Positions 1 through 11,274 of a DNA stretch of 64,000 nt are shown here, piece by piece. Origin of the DNA: Cruorifilaria tuberocauda (taxonomy: Eukaryota; Nematoda; Chromadorea; Rhabditida; Onchocercidae). Positions within the stretch are counted from its first letter, which is position 1. Every line of letters begins with the position of its first letter. The stretch is from NCBI GenBank assembly GCA_013365365.1, contig JABVXU010000038.1:124001-188000 (forward strand), read 5' to 3'. A program made the position numbers and the translations under genes. The notes beneath the pieces are model-generated. The model was not told where the DNA came from, did not search any database, and was given only the letters and a program-made list of their open reading frames with translations.

Positions 1-477
1 CAAATCGAAAGCTGCATTTGGTTAATGACAGATACTCCACTGATTTAAAATGTAACTGACTGAAAAATCGATAGATAGCTACTCCTCTTGGCCAGGTAAC
101 CAAAATTTGAACAAATCAATCGACAATTGAGATATTGTCGACTGGGAATTTAATGAAAAAGATGACCAATGTTTCCGGAGGGGGTCTGACCTTCCTTTAA
201 TCCCATTTCCAAAACTCTCATTCTTTTTAACCGACGAATTAAAATTATTCCGCAATATTTAATGTCCACTGTCGATCAAACAAAACACAAAACCTACACG
301 GCACAGAACAACCACCTACAAAGTTCCGCAAGTTAGTTGAATTCTATCAATCGCCACGATATTACTTGCGGCTCGCTATGCAACTGCAATGTCCTTGGCA
401 ATGATTTTGTAGATTTGCAACCCTCACGAGTCACCATCGTGCCGAAGATTCCGCTGGAGAGATCAGTCGGTTTAAGT

Positions 478-693
478 TCACTGTTTCATCCCCCAATTTA
501 GAACACCAAGGAATTTTGGAACGTCAATTAAAACTACTTCATTAATTGAGCCGTGATCGTTCGAATGTAATTGAACCAACAAAGATAAACAGAAACAACA
601 TACAGTGATTAAAATATATATTACTATAACAAATCTCATAAGAGCAACAATTAAATTGACAAGATTTTGCTTTTTCCCATCCAAACCAACCAA
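478..693 (-). CDS. candidate small membrane protein (71 aa)
   Basis: A 71-residue minus-strand reading frame beginning MVGLDGKKQN. It is followed by one long hydrophobic stretch at about residues 12-40, which could be a signal anchor, and a polar tail. I do not recognise the family. A frame of this size can occur by chance in AT-rich DNA. In its favour are the basic N-terminus next to one clear membrane segment and the position downstream of a minus-strand gene. Against it, no splice or trans-splice acceptor is evident just before the ATG. Confidence 0.25.
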   Translation of the reverse strand: MVGLDGKKQNLVNLIVALMRFVIVIYILITVCCFCLSLLVQLHSNDHGSINEVVLIDVPKFLGVLNWGMKQ

Positions 694-709
694 AAAGTTT
701 TAAACAATA

Positions 710-898
710 TTATTTGTTCTCATTATCTATTTGAAGAGCATCGATGACCATTTGCGATATTTGATTAGTCAATTCTTCATTTTTCAGCCTTGCCTGTGTA
801 CTCATTGTTCTGGATATATTGTCTTCTTGGGGAATGAAATATCGTCTACAATATTCAAATAACAAAACCTGACAGAATAAGCATCGCGAGGTAAACAA
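710..898 (-). CDS. candidate short ORF or terminal exon
   Basis: A minus-strand frame that ends at a TAA at 710-712. A good acceptor (TTCTGTCAG) lies inside it at about 869, so the coding part may start there as a terminal exon or trans-spliced unit. An internal ATG gives a 31-residue acidic, helical tail beginning MSTQARLKNEEL. No family is recognised. It could be a downstream operon gene of TRMT10C or simply non-coding. Confidence 0.2.
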   Translation of the reverse strand: MFTSRCLFCQVLLFEYCRRYFIPQEDNISRTMSTQARLKNEELTNQISQMVIDALQIDNENK

Positions 899-1109
899 GC
901 AGAGGAAGAAAATGGTCGGAAAAAATAGCTTTAGGGAAGTGACACTGCTCGAAAATCAAGCAAAACAAGTATTAAACTTTGATTGGATTTTTTGAAATGT
1001 AGAAATTTTTTGTCACAGTGAAATTTTATATTGAGACAAGCATAAGCAAAATAATCTATAAATGTTTATAGATGCTTCAATAAAATAAATCTCATCATAA
1101 CCAGAAGTA

Positions 1110-4033
1110 TTACCTGGAGATACCATTCAATATAGCTGTGTGCCAGTCTCCACCAGTTTGATAAACTTCATGAAGAACTCGTACAACACTCGTAAAAGGA
1201 AGAAAATGAAAATTATAAAGTCTGAAAAATTTTTAGGAGTTATGAATTCCGGATTCTGCAGTCAAGTGAATTGGGTAAATATTAAATGCTCAATAAATAA
1301 TCTAAAAATATTAGAGATTACAAGCAAATATTTCCTTCTCATTTTCGGTGTTGTATTAATCTACAAATCTACAGATTTTACACTTTTTATAATCCGTCAC
1401 TTATTATTTCTCCAGAATGCTTTTAAAAAATGCTTATTCAAATCTGAAATTTTGCGCATAAGTTAAGAAATGACTGAAATTACTTGAAATGTTCATTGAA
1501 TGGTATACGTGCTACATGACAATCGCGCTTCCGAGCAGCACCAAGAGGTAACCGATTATCACGTCCCAAACATATCACATAGACTTCATTATTTAGCGGT
1601 GTTCGTATTATTTGCTTAGCCCACCTGAAAATCATCAATAATTTCTTTTTAAAAAAAAATTCTAATGTTTTCGGTCCCGGAAGGGAAAGAAATTAAGTAG
1701 CGAAGAAAAAAGTCATAATTTGAATACTTGGCAACATAAATGATATCTTCTTTCCTGTACAGATCAAGTACATCTCCATCTGTATGCAGTGGCAGAACTG
1801 TCTGATGAGCATATTGAGTCTTCAGAAGCCTGGAACGTTTTTGAATCTTTAAATCCATGACTTTCATTTTGATCTCTGATAAAGAAGTCAAAATTTACTT
1901 CGTGACAGCTTGGCAGTTCGGATTGTTTTCGTTGTAGTTGACAATCGATAAATCAAATGGTTCGCGATGTCGAAAATTTTCCTGATATCAGTAATAAAGA
2001 CATTCAAACAATATCAAATAAAATTAATAATGCTTATCTAAAGCTTATATTCCGTCTTTTTCAAATTGCATTACTTTGAAAAAATTATTTATTCAAAAAG
2101 CAAAGGTACTTTAAAAGTTTTACTTGTATGATATATTCCAGTTGGGTAGCCAGACGAAATGAAAAATTATCAAACTTTTCAGCGATAAACTGACAGTCTA
2201 AAACAATTCGTGGCTTTTCGTTTAGTCGTAAAGTCCTCCATATAGCTGCTCCCTCGATGTGTTTAATCCCTATATATATATATCATCAGTTATCAGTCTT
2301 GGCTTCTTTAAGAATTACAAGTAGATCATGGTCTAATCAATTAATTGTTATTTTTTTAAATCAAAATCCTGCAGAAAACCCGAATCTTTTTAATACTAAC
2401 CATGTTGTGTTAAGAACACTTTCAGATCCGAAAAGAAATTTTCCAAAAAGAAATTTTAACGGACAATTTCTTATGAATAAAAAATATTCTGAAATTAGTA
2501 ATTATTCACTAAATCGAATGAGACATCTGTCAAATGAGCGAGAAAATGTTGAATTACTAAAACTAGTAACATGAAATTATCGTTTTGTGTTAAACTGATG
2601 GGAAATCTTTATGCTGCAGCTACAAATAGTGTTGAGTCATTAACTTGCACGTTAAAATATCAATTTTAAAATAAAACTATGTTTTTCCTGTATGTTGAGT
2701 TGAAGTTGGCATATCATAAAAAGAAGCTTTATAGAAAGTACTTGAAATTTTTGAAAATTGTTCTGGTTTTTTGGAGAGAGATAGAGGGATTGAAAGAGAG
2801 AGAGAAACAGTCAATCTACCACAAACAAAAATGTAAATCTATTCTGTGAATCAATTTTTATTTACTTCTTGCATTACGTTCCATATTGGAGCTGATCAAT
2901 TCATACATTGTTGGACCGTAACCCATGGCACCAGCATCAAATTTCGTACGCTTAAATTAGAAACAGTTAGGTGGTTTGATAAGAATTGGAAAAATCTTCA
3001 ATAAGAATAGCACATTAAATCAGAAGACTCAAAGTGGACTCAAAAAAATTTTGATAAGCAATTATTGGTGATCGATCACAGTATATTAATAATTTTTCTG
3101 AATTAGCGACTACTCGCTTTTTCCACTATTTTTTGAAGATCTCATCTCCCTGTTTTTTTTTCATGTTTTCCATATATAAATTTCTTTCTTTTTTTTTTCG
3201 TTTTAACATTTACACGTCTAATACGATGGTTCTCTATCTACATAAAATCTCCATCAATCCTCTTCTCTTCCTATGTAGTACAAGGGCCTAACCCATCCTA
3301 CATCCTAAGATTGACGAATTTTAGTATAAAATACCTGAAAATTGAGTAGCGTATTTCTTGAATCCGCGATTGCCTTCTTCTTAGCTTCGCGCATTTCGTC
3401 GCGAAAAACATGCTTCGCATATGCACGTAAATAAGCTACTCGATCTTCTGTTTTTTCTATTGTCATCAATTTTTCCCATTGTTTATCTTGCAAAATAGAT
3501 GGTGGATGTGGCATCATCCATTCCATTATCTAACATGAAGGTTGAATAAATAGGATTTTTTGCCTACAACATGCAAAACTTGATTTATAGGCGAAAAATG
3601 GATAGAAAAAAATTAATAATCACCTCGACTTCTGCCATTATTTTATCAACCAGTTGACGAGAGTTTAAATCCAATGAGGACAAAAACTCTGATGATGGCT
3701 TCAGTTTCGCTTTCTCTTCATCTTCGAATATATTGAAACTAGTTCTTTCAATCGAAAATGTTCTATTACAGCAAATATGAATTGAAGAGCACAAAACGGT
3801 CGTAATGCTGTAAAAATATGAATATTGAGTAGAGATAATAAGAATGAAATAATATCTAAATATTGTTATAACACATATATTGCAAGATGAGACTAGCGTG
3901 GATAAAGTCAAGAATCACTAAGACACCGCATTCCTACTTAAAAGAACAGCACTACCTCATGTATAACATTAGAATCGCGATACATTAAGAGTGATATTAC
4001 CGATGAATGAGTTCCAGTTGCAAAACTCGACAT
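1110..4033 (-). CDS. TRMT10C: TRMT10C/MRPP1-like mitochondrial RNase P protein 1 (SPOUT tRNA methyltransferase)
   Basis: Encodes a TRM10-family SPOUT methyltransferase closest to mitochondrial MRPP1. In animals MRPP1 methylates position 9 of mitochondrial tRNAs and, with an SDR partner and PRORP, forms protein-only RNase P. Exons on the minus strand, all agreeing in phase: 3807-3624, 3529-3335, 2950-2866, 2269-2124, 1981-1899, 1829-1728, 1624-1484 and 1221-1110 (stop TAA). Seen: an N-terminal helical part (PHPPSILQDKQWEKLM), the PRIVLDC strand, the PKDSIIYLT-like element read here as RKEDIIYVA, the SPOUT core VYVICLGRDN with an Asp at the position of the TRM10 catalytic Asp, and the closing ARIPF and GGDWHTAILN. 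The first exon is unresolved: an ATG at 4033 (MSSFATGTHSS, 4033-4001) ends in the wrong phase for the next exon, so the true mitochondrial-targeting exon may differ. Exon 2950-2866 uses an AAG acceptor, and the 2269 acceptor lies in a TA repeat. Confidence 0.87.
2270..2865. other. large TRMT10C intron
   Basis: An intron of about 600 bases between exons 2950-2866 and 2269-2124. A 105-codon plus-strand frame at 2257-2574 lies inside it but resembles nothing and overlaps the exon end, so I regard it as chance. Its 3' end on the minus strand is a run of TA dinucleotides followed by G (2271-2280), which serves as polypyrimidine tract and acceptor. Confidence 0.5.
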
Positions 4034-5647
4034 TTTGTTCCAAACACGAGGGTCTGATGACAAAATTTACTCATTCCTAAAAATAATCGATTCATCGCAA
4101 ATTTCCATATCAAAAACACCCGCACATCTGCAGTATTATGCAATATAACCAACCAAGGACTCCACCACAGCCTAAAATTTCTACGTGATCCATCATCTTG
4201 GTTTTCTCACTTTCTTCTCTGACGTTCGCTAGAAGACGTCTTCTAGCAAAACTAGCACTCTCTGTCGTATCTCAGTTTCATCTGTTATTTTTGTTTTTGT
4301 TCCCCCAACCGGTCGATCCATCATTGTCGAAACGATTTGTATTACTTGAGTGGAAGAATGACTTCTGCGACTATTTCTGTAAGTTTGTGTATTGCTCAAG
4401 GCGTGTTGTATTTCTCACTTTCCTGCTGATAGCTAGGCCTAGAGATCACTTTTAGCAGCGTTGTGGTGCCTAAAACTTAAATAATGCAGTTATGCGGATG
4501 ACTGCTGTAAGCCGCGTTTAGTACAGTGTCTTCATGTAAAAATACATCATGAATCGCCTTTCGTACTGTTAAACTTTCACGAAAGAAAATAATGTATTGC
4601 AAGCAGCTGAAATTTTACGCCTTGACTATTTCTGATAATAAGGAAAAAAAACACAAGTTAGAGAAGAGATCAAATTGTTGATTGGAATTTATTTCAATTC
4701 CCATATGCAACGGAAAATTTACATTGTATCATTTGGATATTTTATTGTCGCTGCAAGTTCATTTGTTATACCAAGTCATGAACATACATGTTTTGGTAAT
4801 GAGAATAAAAGTGCAGTAATAATCTACAATCAGATTTATGAAAAAGAAAAGATTTTATCACTAAAATTATCAAGAAATCTTATTACTAAAATTCAATGAT
4901 TTTTTGCTCATTTATATTGTCATTTATATCTTTTGCATAGTTATATGACAAACTTCATCCAAAAATTTTGATGTATAAAATAGTTTAAAGGAACTATGAA
5001 GTATGTTCATCGAACATTTCTAAGCTTTATTTCACCTTTTAAAATTTCTTTTTTGGTGACGAAAACAAACACATATTTTAAAGCTTACTATTTTTTGAAT
5101 GCTGTGTTAATTTTTGTGTTTTTGATAAAATTTGGTGCAGCCAATACCAATCTTTAGCAATGAAAATTTGAATTAATTTTTAAATCCAATAAGACAGTAT
5201 GACTGCAGAAAATATTCTGTATTCGTTGAGCATACGTCGAGTTATGGTGAAATGATTGATCATTTTGAAATCAAATTTTTATAACCTTTAAAACTTCGAA
5301 ATCCTTTGTTTATGGAATGCATCACAGATACTACGATTTCATGTTTTACCAAATAACGCGGGTCGTTAAAACTTTCTGCTAAATCACACATCTCAACGGA
5401 CTACTGCGTCCTATTTTTCTGCAGTGCTTGCTAGGCCTTGTTTATTTTATTTTCTTTGCCTGTAACTAATGACTGTAGGCAGTTTATCAGTATAGATATA
5501 TACATTAATAAACGCTGATATTATTTTATCGATGCAATTCTTGAATTCGCAAGTGGTTTTTTGATGTATTGGATAATGTATATGCTTTTTAAATTTGACG
5601 GTCAACTTCTTGAAGTATTACTTATGCTGAATGCGAAAAGAGAAAAA
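4034..5647. other. intergenic region between divergent TRMT10C and EBP2
   Basis: About 1.6 kb between two divergently transcribed genes, so it should hold both promoters. The 4190-4460 part is less AT-rich than its surroundings and contains an 85-codon plus-strand frame (4198-4455) without recognisable similarity. No other gene is seen. Confidence 0.4.
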
Positions 5648-7387
5648 ATGAGTGCAATGGATGGTGGTGCGGTTGCTAAAATCTTCTCAGTTATTGAAAG
5701 CGAAGGAGAGAGCAGCGATTCGGATAGAGAGGTATTATTTTAAAAAAAATCACTGCAATTTTTGAGTGAAGGATATCAACAAGCGATTTTTCAGCGTTCA
5801 GCGTTTGTGCTAAAATTTTTGTGAATTATTCATTTCAAATAGGAATTATTTAGCTTTTTAAGTTCATGTATATGACGACGATTTCAAGCAGGAATTGACT
5901 CCAAATCACTATGTTATTTCACAATACGGTTTTTTAATTGCAGCTGCAAATTGCATTGAGTGAGGGTCTACTGAACTCTGATAAGCTGAATTATGCTGTG
6001 GAAAAGAAAAGACCGATCATAAATAAAAAAGTATGATATCCTTTATTAAATAAGATGGATCGCTATGATAGCGATGAATTTTTTAATATCATGCAGTTAA
6101 ATTTAACCGTTTTATTTTCTCAGGATAGTTCATTATTAGAGTCGTGATTTCACTTTACATATTTGAAGGCTGAATTGGAAAATAAGGTTTCGAGGCTTAA
6201 AAAAAATTTTAAATGGCTAGAAACACTGGACGTGACAGTAAATAATGACCACGTTAATGACAAAATGCTCAGCGATGATTTTGAGCGTGAAATAATTTTG
6301 TAAGTTGTTTAATAATTTTTTTCTGCACGTTTCATGAGTAATTTGTTTTTAAATACTGGATAATTTTGAATTACAATACGCATATCTAAAAAAATTTATT
6401 GCAGTTACAAACAAGCCGAAAAAGCGGTACAGATAGCCTTATCACGACTACATGAAATGGGTGTGAAGATTTTTCGACCGACAGATTATTATGCCGAAAT
6501 GGTGAAAACTGATCAGCATATGCAGAAGGTGAATTGATTTTTTTACCTTGAATTCTCTTTAATTGTTAATTTGGCTCACAAACTTGTTCTTTTTATCCAA
6601 GGATGCCTATTGTAACAGTCAGTTCCATGTGAGTTAATAATGCTGATATTTTCATTTCATTATAAATGCATTTATTGTTATATTGTTTTTGATAAGGCAA
6701 CGTATGGCAGAAATTGAAGAAAGCAAGCAGAAGTTGGAAGCAATTCGTAGAATTCGTGAAGAAAAAAAGTTTGCAGCCAAAGTCCAAAAAAAGGTTAGCT
6801 TTTTATTTATATTTTTATTCACGCCTATTTATAATCAAAATTATATATGAGCATAATTCTGTTTTTCTTTCCTAGTGTACGATAAGATTCACTGCATTTA
6901 TTATTAATTCAGATAATAGTACGGAAACAGAATGAAAAAAAGATTTTGGCAGAAACAGTGAAAAAACATCGAAAGGGCGTCAAATCACATCTGGATACTA
7001 TACTGAATGCAAAGAGAATGCGGGACGCTGAGGTTTTTCATTCTCGTTAAATTATGTATTGCAGTAATGCGTATTTTCCATAAAAATGCTGCTATCTTTT
7101 TAATTCTGGTTGTATCAAACAGTTTTTTTTTTGTTTTTTATAGGAAAAAAAGGATCTTCAAGTTGAAATGAAAGGACTAAAGAAAGAAAAGATGCGGAGA
7201 AAAAATAAGAAGTCTCATCGAATGCACCGAGACAAAAAATATGGATTTGGCGGAAAGAAGAAAAGGTTCAAGAAAAATGATAAAAACAGGTAAATTCTAT
7301 GAAATATGAAAGATTAAAGCATTTTCAAATTTCTCCATAAATTTTTTCAGCTTTGAAAAAATTTCAACACCCGCAAGTCTTGCTTAA
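5648..7387 (+). CDS. EBP2: EBP2 (EBNA1BP2 homologue), nucleolar 60S ribosome biogenesis factor
   Basis: EBP2 is a nucleolar protein needed for 27S pre-rRNA processing and 60S subunit assembly. Exons: 5648-5731, 5944-6030, 6169-6299, 6405-6528, 6692-6793, 6913-7032, 7144-7289 and 7351-7387 (stop TAA). Seen in order: an acidic serine-rich start (SEGESSDSDRE), the conserved LQIALSEGLL, a W-LETLDVT segment, FEREIIF-YKQAEKAV, the hallmark RPTDYYAEM and MQK-IRQ, a long basic coiled coil, and the terminal KKYGFGGKKKRFKKN. The start at 5648 matches the family N-terminus; an in-frame ATG at 5561 gives an unlikely hydrophobic leader. Two splice sites are odd. Exon 3 requires acceptor TTTGAAG (6162-6168), because the better-looking CTCAG at 6119-6123 leads to stops in every frame. 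Exon 5 in frame must begin at 6692, directly after TTTTTG, giving an apparent TG acceptor. The neighbours on the same strand are the ZIP pseudogene and METTL4. Confidence 0.9.
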
Positions 7388-7745
7388 AGGGGATTATTTG
7401 GCGCAAACGTATTGAAAGGTTCTGCAAAGCAAAAAGGAAAAGGATGATGTTCATCTCTTTGTTTTTGTTTGTCAGTAGAAAGCGGTGCTTAACTGCATAT
7501 ACTGTTTACTTAGCTTTGCTACTGATACAAACAGAAACTGTAGAAACTTGCCATAATGTTGTTAAAAGATTTAATAAACTGCGAAACTGCATTTCTTATG
7601 TGTAGACTCCTTATTTTTTCTGCGCATCTTCTCTTTCTTAAGTCCTTTCATTCCAACTTGAAGATCCTATTTTCCTGTAAAGTGAAACGAAAAAACTGTT
7701 TGATATAGCCAGAATTAGAAAGATAACAGCAAATTTATGGAAAAA
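7073..7745. repeat. inverted duplication around the EBP2 3' end
   Basis: Left arm about 7073-7222, right arm about 7604-7745, opposite orientation, with the last EBP2 exon in the spacer. A transcript reading through both arms could fold into an imperfect hairpin of about 140 base pairs. Confidence 0.75.
7604..7745 (-). pseudogene. inverted, broken copy of EBP2 exon 7 and its upstream intron
   Basis: Read on the minus strand, this stretch matches about 7073-7222 of the EBP2 gene: the end of intron 6, including the ATCAAACAGTTTTTT stretch and the acceptor, then the start of exon 7 (GGATCTTCAAGTTG, AGATGCG). Similarity by eye is roughly 80-90 %. Intron sequence is present, so it arose by DNA duplication and not by retroposition. 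One base is lost near the exon start (GGAAAATAGG against GGAAAAAAAGG), which shifts the frame, so the copy cannot encode EBP2. The two arms face each other about 380 bases apart. Confidence 0.8.
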
Positions 7746-8262
7746 CACATCACTTTTCCTTTATGTAGTTTTTTGGATTTTTTGTGAATCCAGTGGAATT
7801 GAAATAAATCATTGCTTTTTAGCGGATCTGGTAGTAGTGCATTATATTAGATTTAAATCATTATTACTCATTGATTTATTGTACGTTTTAATTTTGTTTT
7901 TTTTTTTGATGAATAAATACTTTTTATCAATCCATTTTTTCTACTTGACAACATATGAACATCTGAGATATCGTTTGAAAAAATTTTTTGATTCAAAAGA
8001 ACAAGTCGGTTGGTAAAAATTTTCTCAATACAAAAGTAATTTACAACTAGTAACAGAATAAGGTTTTGTATGATAGAATACATGAGGCTTATTCTGGATT
8101 GAAAAGTTTAATTTTCGTCTGTCTTTCGATCATTCATTTGATCCATTCTGAAATCATCTAGCATGAGAAAGCTGTTGAAATTTTAAGTATTTTAAATGTT
8201 GACCTGATTCATATCTGATTACAGTTGTAATTAGCAAACGAATGGATTTCATTTGCAGAAAT
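7746..8262. other. intergenic region EBP2 to ZIP
   Basis: AT-rich spacer. No gene is recognised. A trans-splice-like acceptor marks its right end. Confidence 0.35.
8251..8258 (+). promoter_or_regulatory. probable trans-splice acceptor of the ZIP locus
   Basis: The sequence ATTTGCAG lies four bases upstream of ATG 8263 with no upstream exon in sight. This is the usual arrangement for spliced-leader addition in nematodes. It favours 8263 over the in-frame ATG at 8242. Confidence 0.5.
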
Positions 8263-11200
8263 ATGGTTTTATTGAATATCTTATGGGGATGTATTGTATT
8301 TATGGTACTTTTTTCCGTAACATTTGACAATTACTACATGCTGAAACGACGAATGCGAGTGGATGCTGAGTAAATTTAATTGGATATTTTTCTCTTTTTT
8401 TCAAGATAAAGAATAAGTATTTTCGCCAACTATTTCCTTTTTTCAAAAAAAATGAAACTTCTTTCATTTTTAGGATTTCTTCCCTTTTTCAGAAATTGCT
8501 AATCTTTTATTATTATTTTTAAGCATTTCTCCAAACAGATTTATAATGTTGTGCACTTATGTTAAGTCATTTTAAGTAGGAATTTTTATACTTGCGAATG
8601 TAATTTCTTTTATAGCAATATGTCCCAAGATTTCGAAAATATTTTAGAGTGTTTTGGGGATTCAATTTACTATTTTTATTGAATTTTAGAATTTTACAGG
8701 AAAAGAGGTCTTGCCGCCTCATTGGGTAAATGTTTTGCTTGTGGTATTTTCTTGTCGTCATGTTTTTTGACCTCTTGCCACATAGGGCGAAAAACACGAA
8801 GAGCACGTTCGAAATCTATGGACTAAAATAGTTGATCACTCCGATTTATCTTCACCTATATTTTTAAATTCGGAATTGGTTGTCTTAATGGGCTTTCTTT
8901 TAATGCTTCTCTTTGAAGAGGTAGGTTCTTATATATTTTTCGATATTTTTAACAAGAATAAATCTGTTTCTTATTAAAGAATGTTTCTTATTTTATACAA
9001 AACAGTAAAATAGTAAAATATCAGTGTTTGCTATGTTTTCAGTTTGTATTCATGCTTTCTTTTTTTATTTTCAATATTTTTTTTGTTATTAAATGGAAAT
9101 GCATTCGTGTTAAATAGTTAAGGTTAAGTCATATTAAATAGTTATAGCAGTTCTAATGTAAGTGGTCATTTTTTCTCAGTAATGCTGCGAATGCTATATG
9201 TATGTGTTTAGATAGTTCATATATTTCACAAATCCGGCTTTAATGGAATGCTCAAATATCCCGTTCAAACGAAACGCATATAAGCAGTGATAAAGGTTGT
9301 AAAAATCTATTAAGCACCATTGCGTCGTCCACACACGAGGATACTGAGTTGCTTTTCAGAGCACCGAAGATTTTACTTATCAAGTTGATAATCCTGTAGC
9401 AATTGAATTTCGACGTTCGATTATGAGGTTCTCATTGTTCATATTATTATTAATGTTAGCAAAATTAGCACAAAGTTAGCATATAGTTTCTAGAAATGTG
9501 CTAGGATGCAACTGTATTCCTTTATCCTTTAAACCGATTTTTTTTAAGATTATATTGAATATTATTCCAATATATTAATAAAATATATGAAAATTTCAAA
9601 ATCAGTTGGTCACTTTAGCAATTTTGTGAGGAAAATATCTTGGCGATATGTATGCCTATAATAATAGCGTAAGTACATCACTAATTCGAGAAATTGTTAA
9701 TCTTAAAATAATTTTACATCTCAAGTTGTGGTGAGACATTTTAGGTCGTTGAAAGATATTATTGCCACGGCATATATTCTCACTCCAGTCTTCTTTCATC
9801 TCATATGTCGCTGAACACACTTGTTTTGTTGCTCGGTCTTCTAACACACTCAGTATTTGAAGGTATCGCACTAGGATTGTCGGTAAGTTCTCTTTTATTT
9901 TATCTATGTGTGTAAGATTACTGTCATACTGATGTTGCTACTCATCTTCAACTTTTCTTTCGTTTTTTTGAAGAATATTGCAAGTATCCAAAGTAAATAA
10001 ACAAGATCAAGTTTCGTATATCTATATTAATCTCTGTAAGCATCTTCAACTGACTTATCGACCTCAAATTTAAGATTTAATAATTATTCATTCAGTACTC
10101 ATATATATTTCCTGCATATAAGTTTTATTTAATGCGTATTGGGCTAACTTTACTTGACTTAGAGTTTGCACCTGTCTCCAGCATACTCTTCCAATCACTT
10201 TTTAAAGTTATAGGAACATAATTTTGGCAGCAAACCCGCAAATTAAGAGCCGTAAGTTATTTATCCAAATCTAGATAATGTTATGCATTTTTAGATATTG
10301 TGATTAGTGTGGTTGTTTTTATTCGATCAGGATTTCGGTTACTTTTTTTTCTAATGATTAAAAGTGCGTTAACCGAAAAGTTTAAATTGTCATTGAAATA
10401 TTAAAATTTAGTTTTCTTCTTTGTAAGTGCGATTTACATATGTACAAGTCACCATTTATATATATGTTAAAATTTTGTTTTTTTCCTAATACGTTTAACA
10501 CACAGTTTTGCTCTGGTAGGGAATGTAATGCACTGAACTACTTATAAATTACTGCAAAATTTGGTTCCAGAATTCATTCGCAGCTAACTTCAACAGAGTT
10601 CTATAGCCTTTTAATTGCCATTATGATTCATGAGGTACTCCGTTCATTTGCCTTGACTGTTAGTTTAGCATAACAAAATACAATTCCTAGAAAAGCACTC
10701 ATATCGTCGGTAGTACTTGCAAGTAGTATTTCGATGGGGATGTCGTCATCTTTTGTAAGGAGAATTTTTTCCTTTTATTTGAAAGCTTAATCTGAAACTT
10801 AGAGCTCAAGACAATTTCGAAGTAAATTGTGATGGTACCGCAAGAAGTTTTGAAAACAAAAGTTTGCAAGAACCATGAGGACTGATTTTTAATTAACGAA
10901 AGCTGCGTAACAGACGGACGTCGTCTGTCATCTAAAAAGTTGTGCTTTCTGCACTTTTCCTACGTTCTTTCTGTATTTCGTTCGTAACTTTTTATTTAAA
11001 AGATTTTTTTCATTAAAAAAAATTTTGTTGTTCTCAGATGAATTCCATGGAAACCTTCACTGCATTGCTCATTCGATTTGTGTTGGAAGGATTTACAGCT
11101 GGTACATTCATTTATGTTTCATGCGTCAAAATGCTGAGTTCTGAATTAAATGCTTATGAGCATGATATCAGGAAAGGCTTATCTAAAGCACTGGCTGTAA

Positions 11201-11274
11201 TTATTGGTGTACTTACCTTTTTCTTTGTTAGCGTTTTTGGACAACGGTTGCATTCTTCATACAATGTGCAGTAA
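8263..11274 (+). pseudogene. ZIP (SLC39) zinc transporter, degenerate copy
   Basis: ZIP proteins carry zinc or iron into the cytosol through eight membrane helices. Parts seen in order: TM1 exon 8263-8369; TM2/TM3 exon 8700-8920; a linker exon from about 9345; exon 9745-9882 with a His-containing loop (YYCHGIYSH) and the TM4 motif HSVFEGIALG; an exon about 10571-10756 (TM5/TM6, MIHE); and exon 11038-11274 with TM7/TM8 (LEGFTAGTF). Lesions: after FACGIFLSSCF the reading shifts at a T6 run (8763-8768) into DLLPH, then shifts again near GGG (8785-8787) into EKHEEHVRNLW, so one exon uses all three frames. A TAA interrupts VSLA/QNTIPRK at about 10670. The exon 9882 to 10571 junction is also out of phase. 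Two lesions are single-base losses in homopolymers, which assembly error could cause; the nonsense codon is not of that kind. Codons outside the lesions remain well conserved, so any inactivation is recent. Confidence 0.75.

Larger units (their letters stand above)
1..1109. other. left-edge region, no recognised gene
   Basis: I recognise no gene here. Two short minus-strand reading frames are listed separately as weak candidates. The region lies immediately downstream of the TRMT10C-like gene, which is also on the minus strand, so a downstream operon partner running off the left edge is possible but unproven. Confidence 0.4.

Noticed and set aside
1140..1466. 108-codon plus-strand ORF
   Set aside because: It overlaps the last exon of TRMT10C on the opposite strand, whose homology is clear.
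2257..2574. 105-codon plus-strand ORF
   Set aside because: Lies in a TRMT10C intron and overlaps its exon on the other strand; no recognisable protein.
4001..4033. MSSFATGTHSS as first exon of TRMT10C
   Set aside because: Its donor leaves phase 0 but the next exon needs phase 2, so I kept it only as a provisional gene limit.
6119..6168. Use of the strong-looking CTCAG acceptor for EBP2 exon 3
   Set aside because: All three frames from 6124 hit a stop before the conserved segment; only the AAG at 6166-6168 gives the family sequence at the right length.
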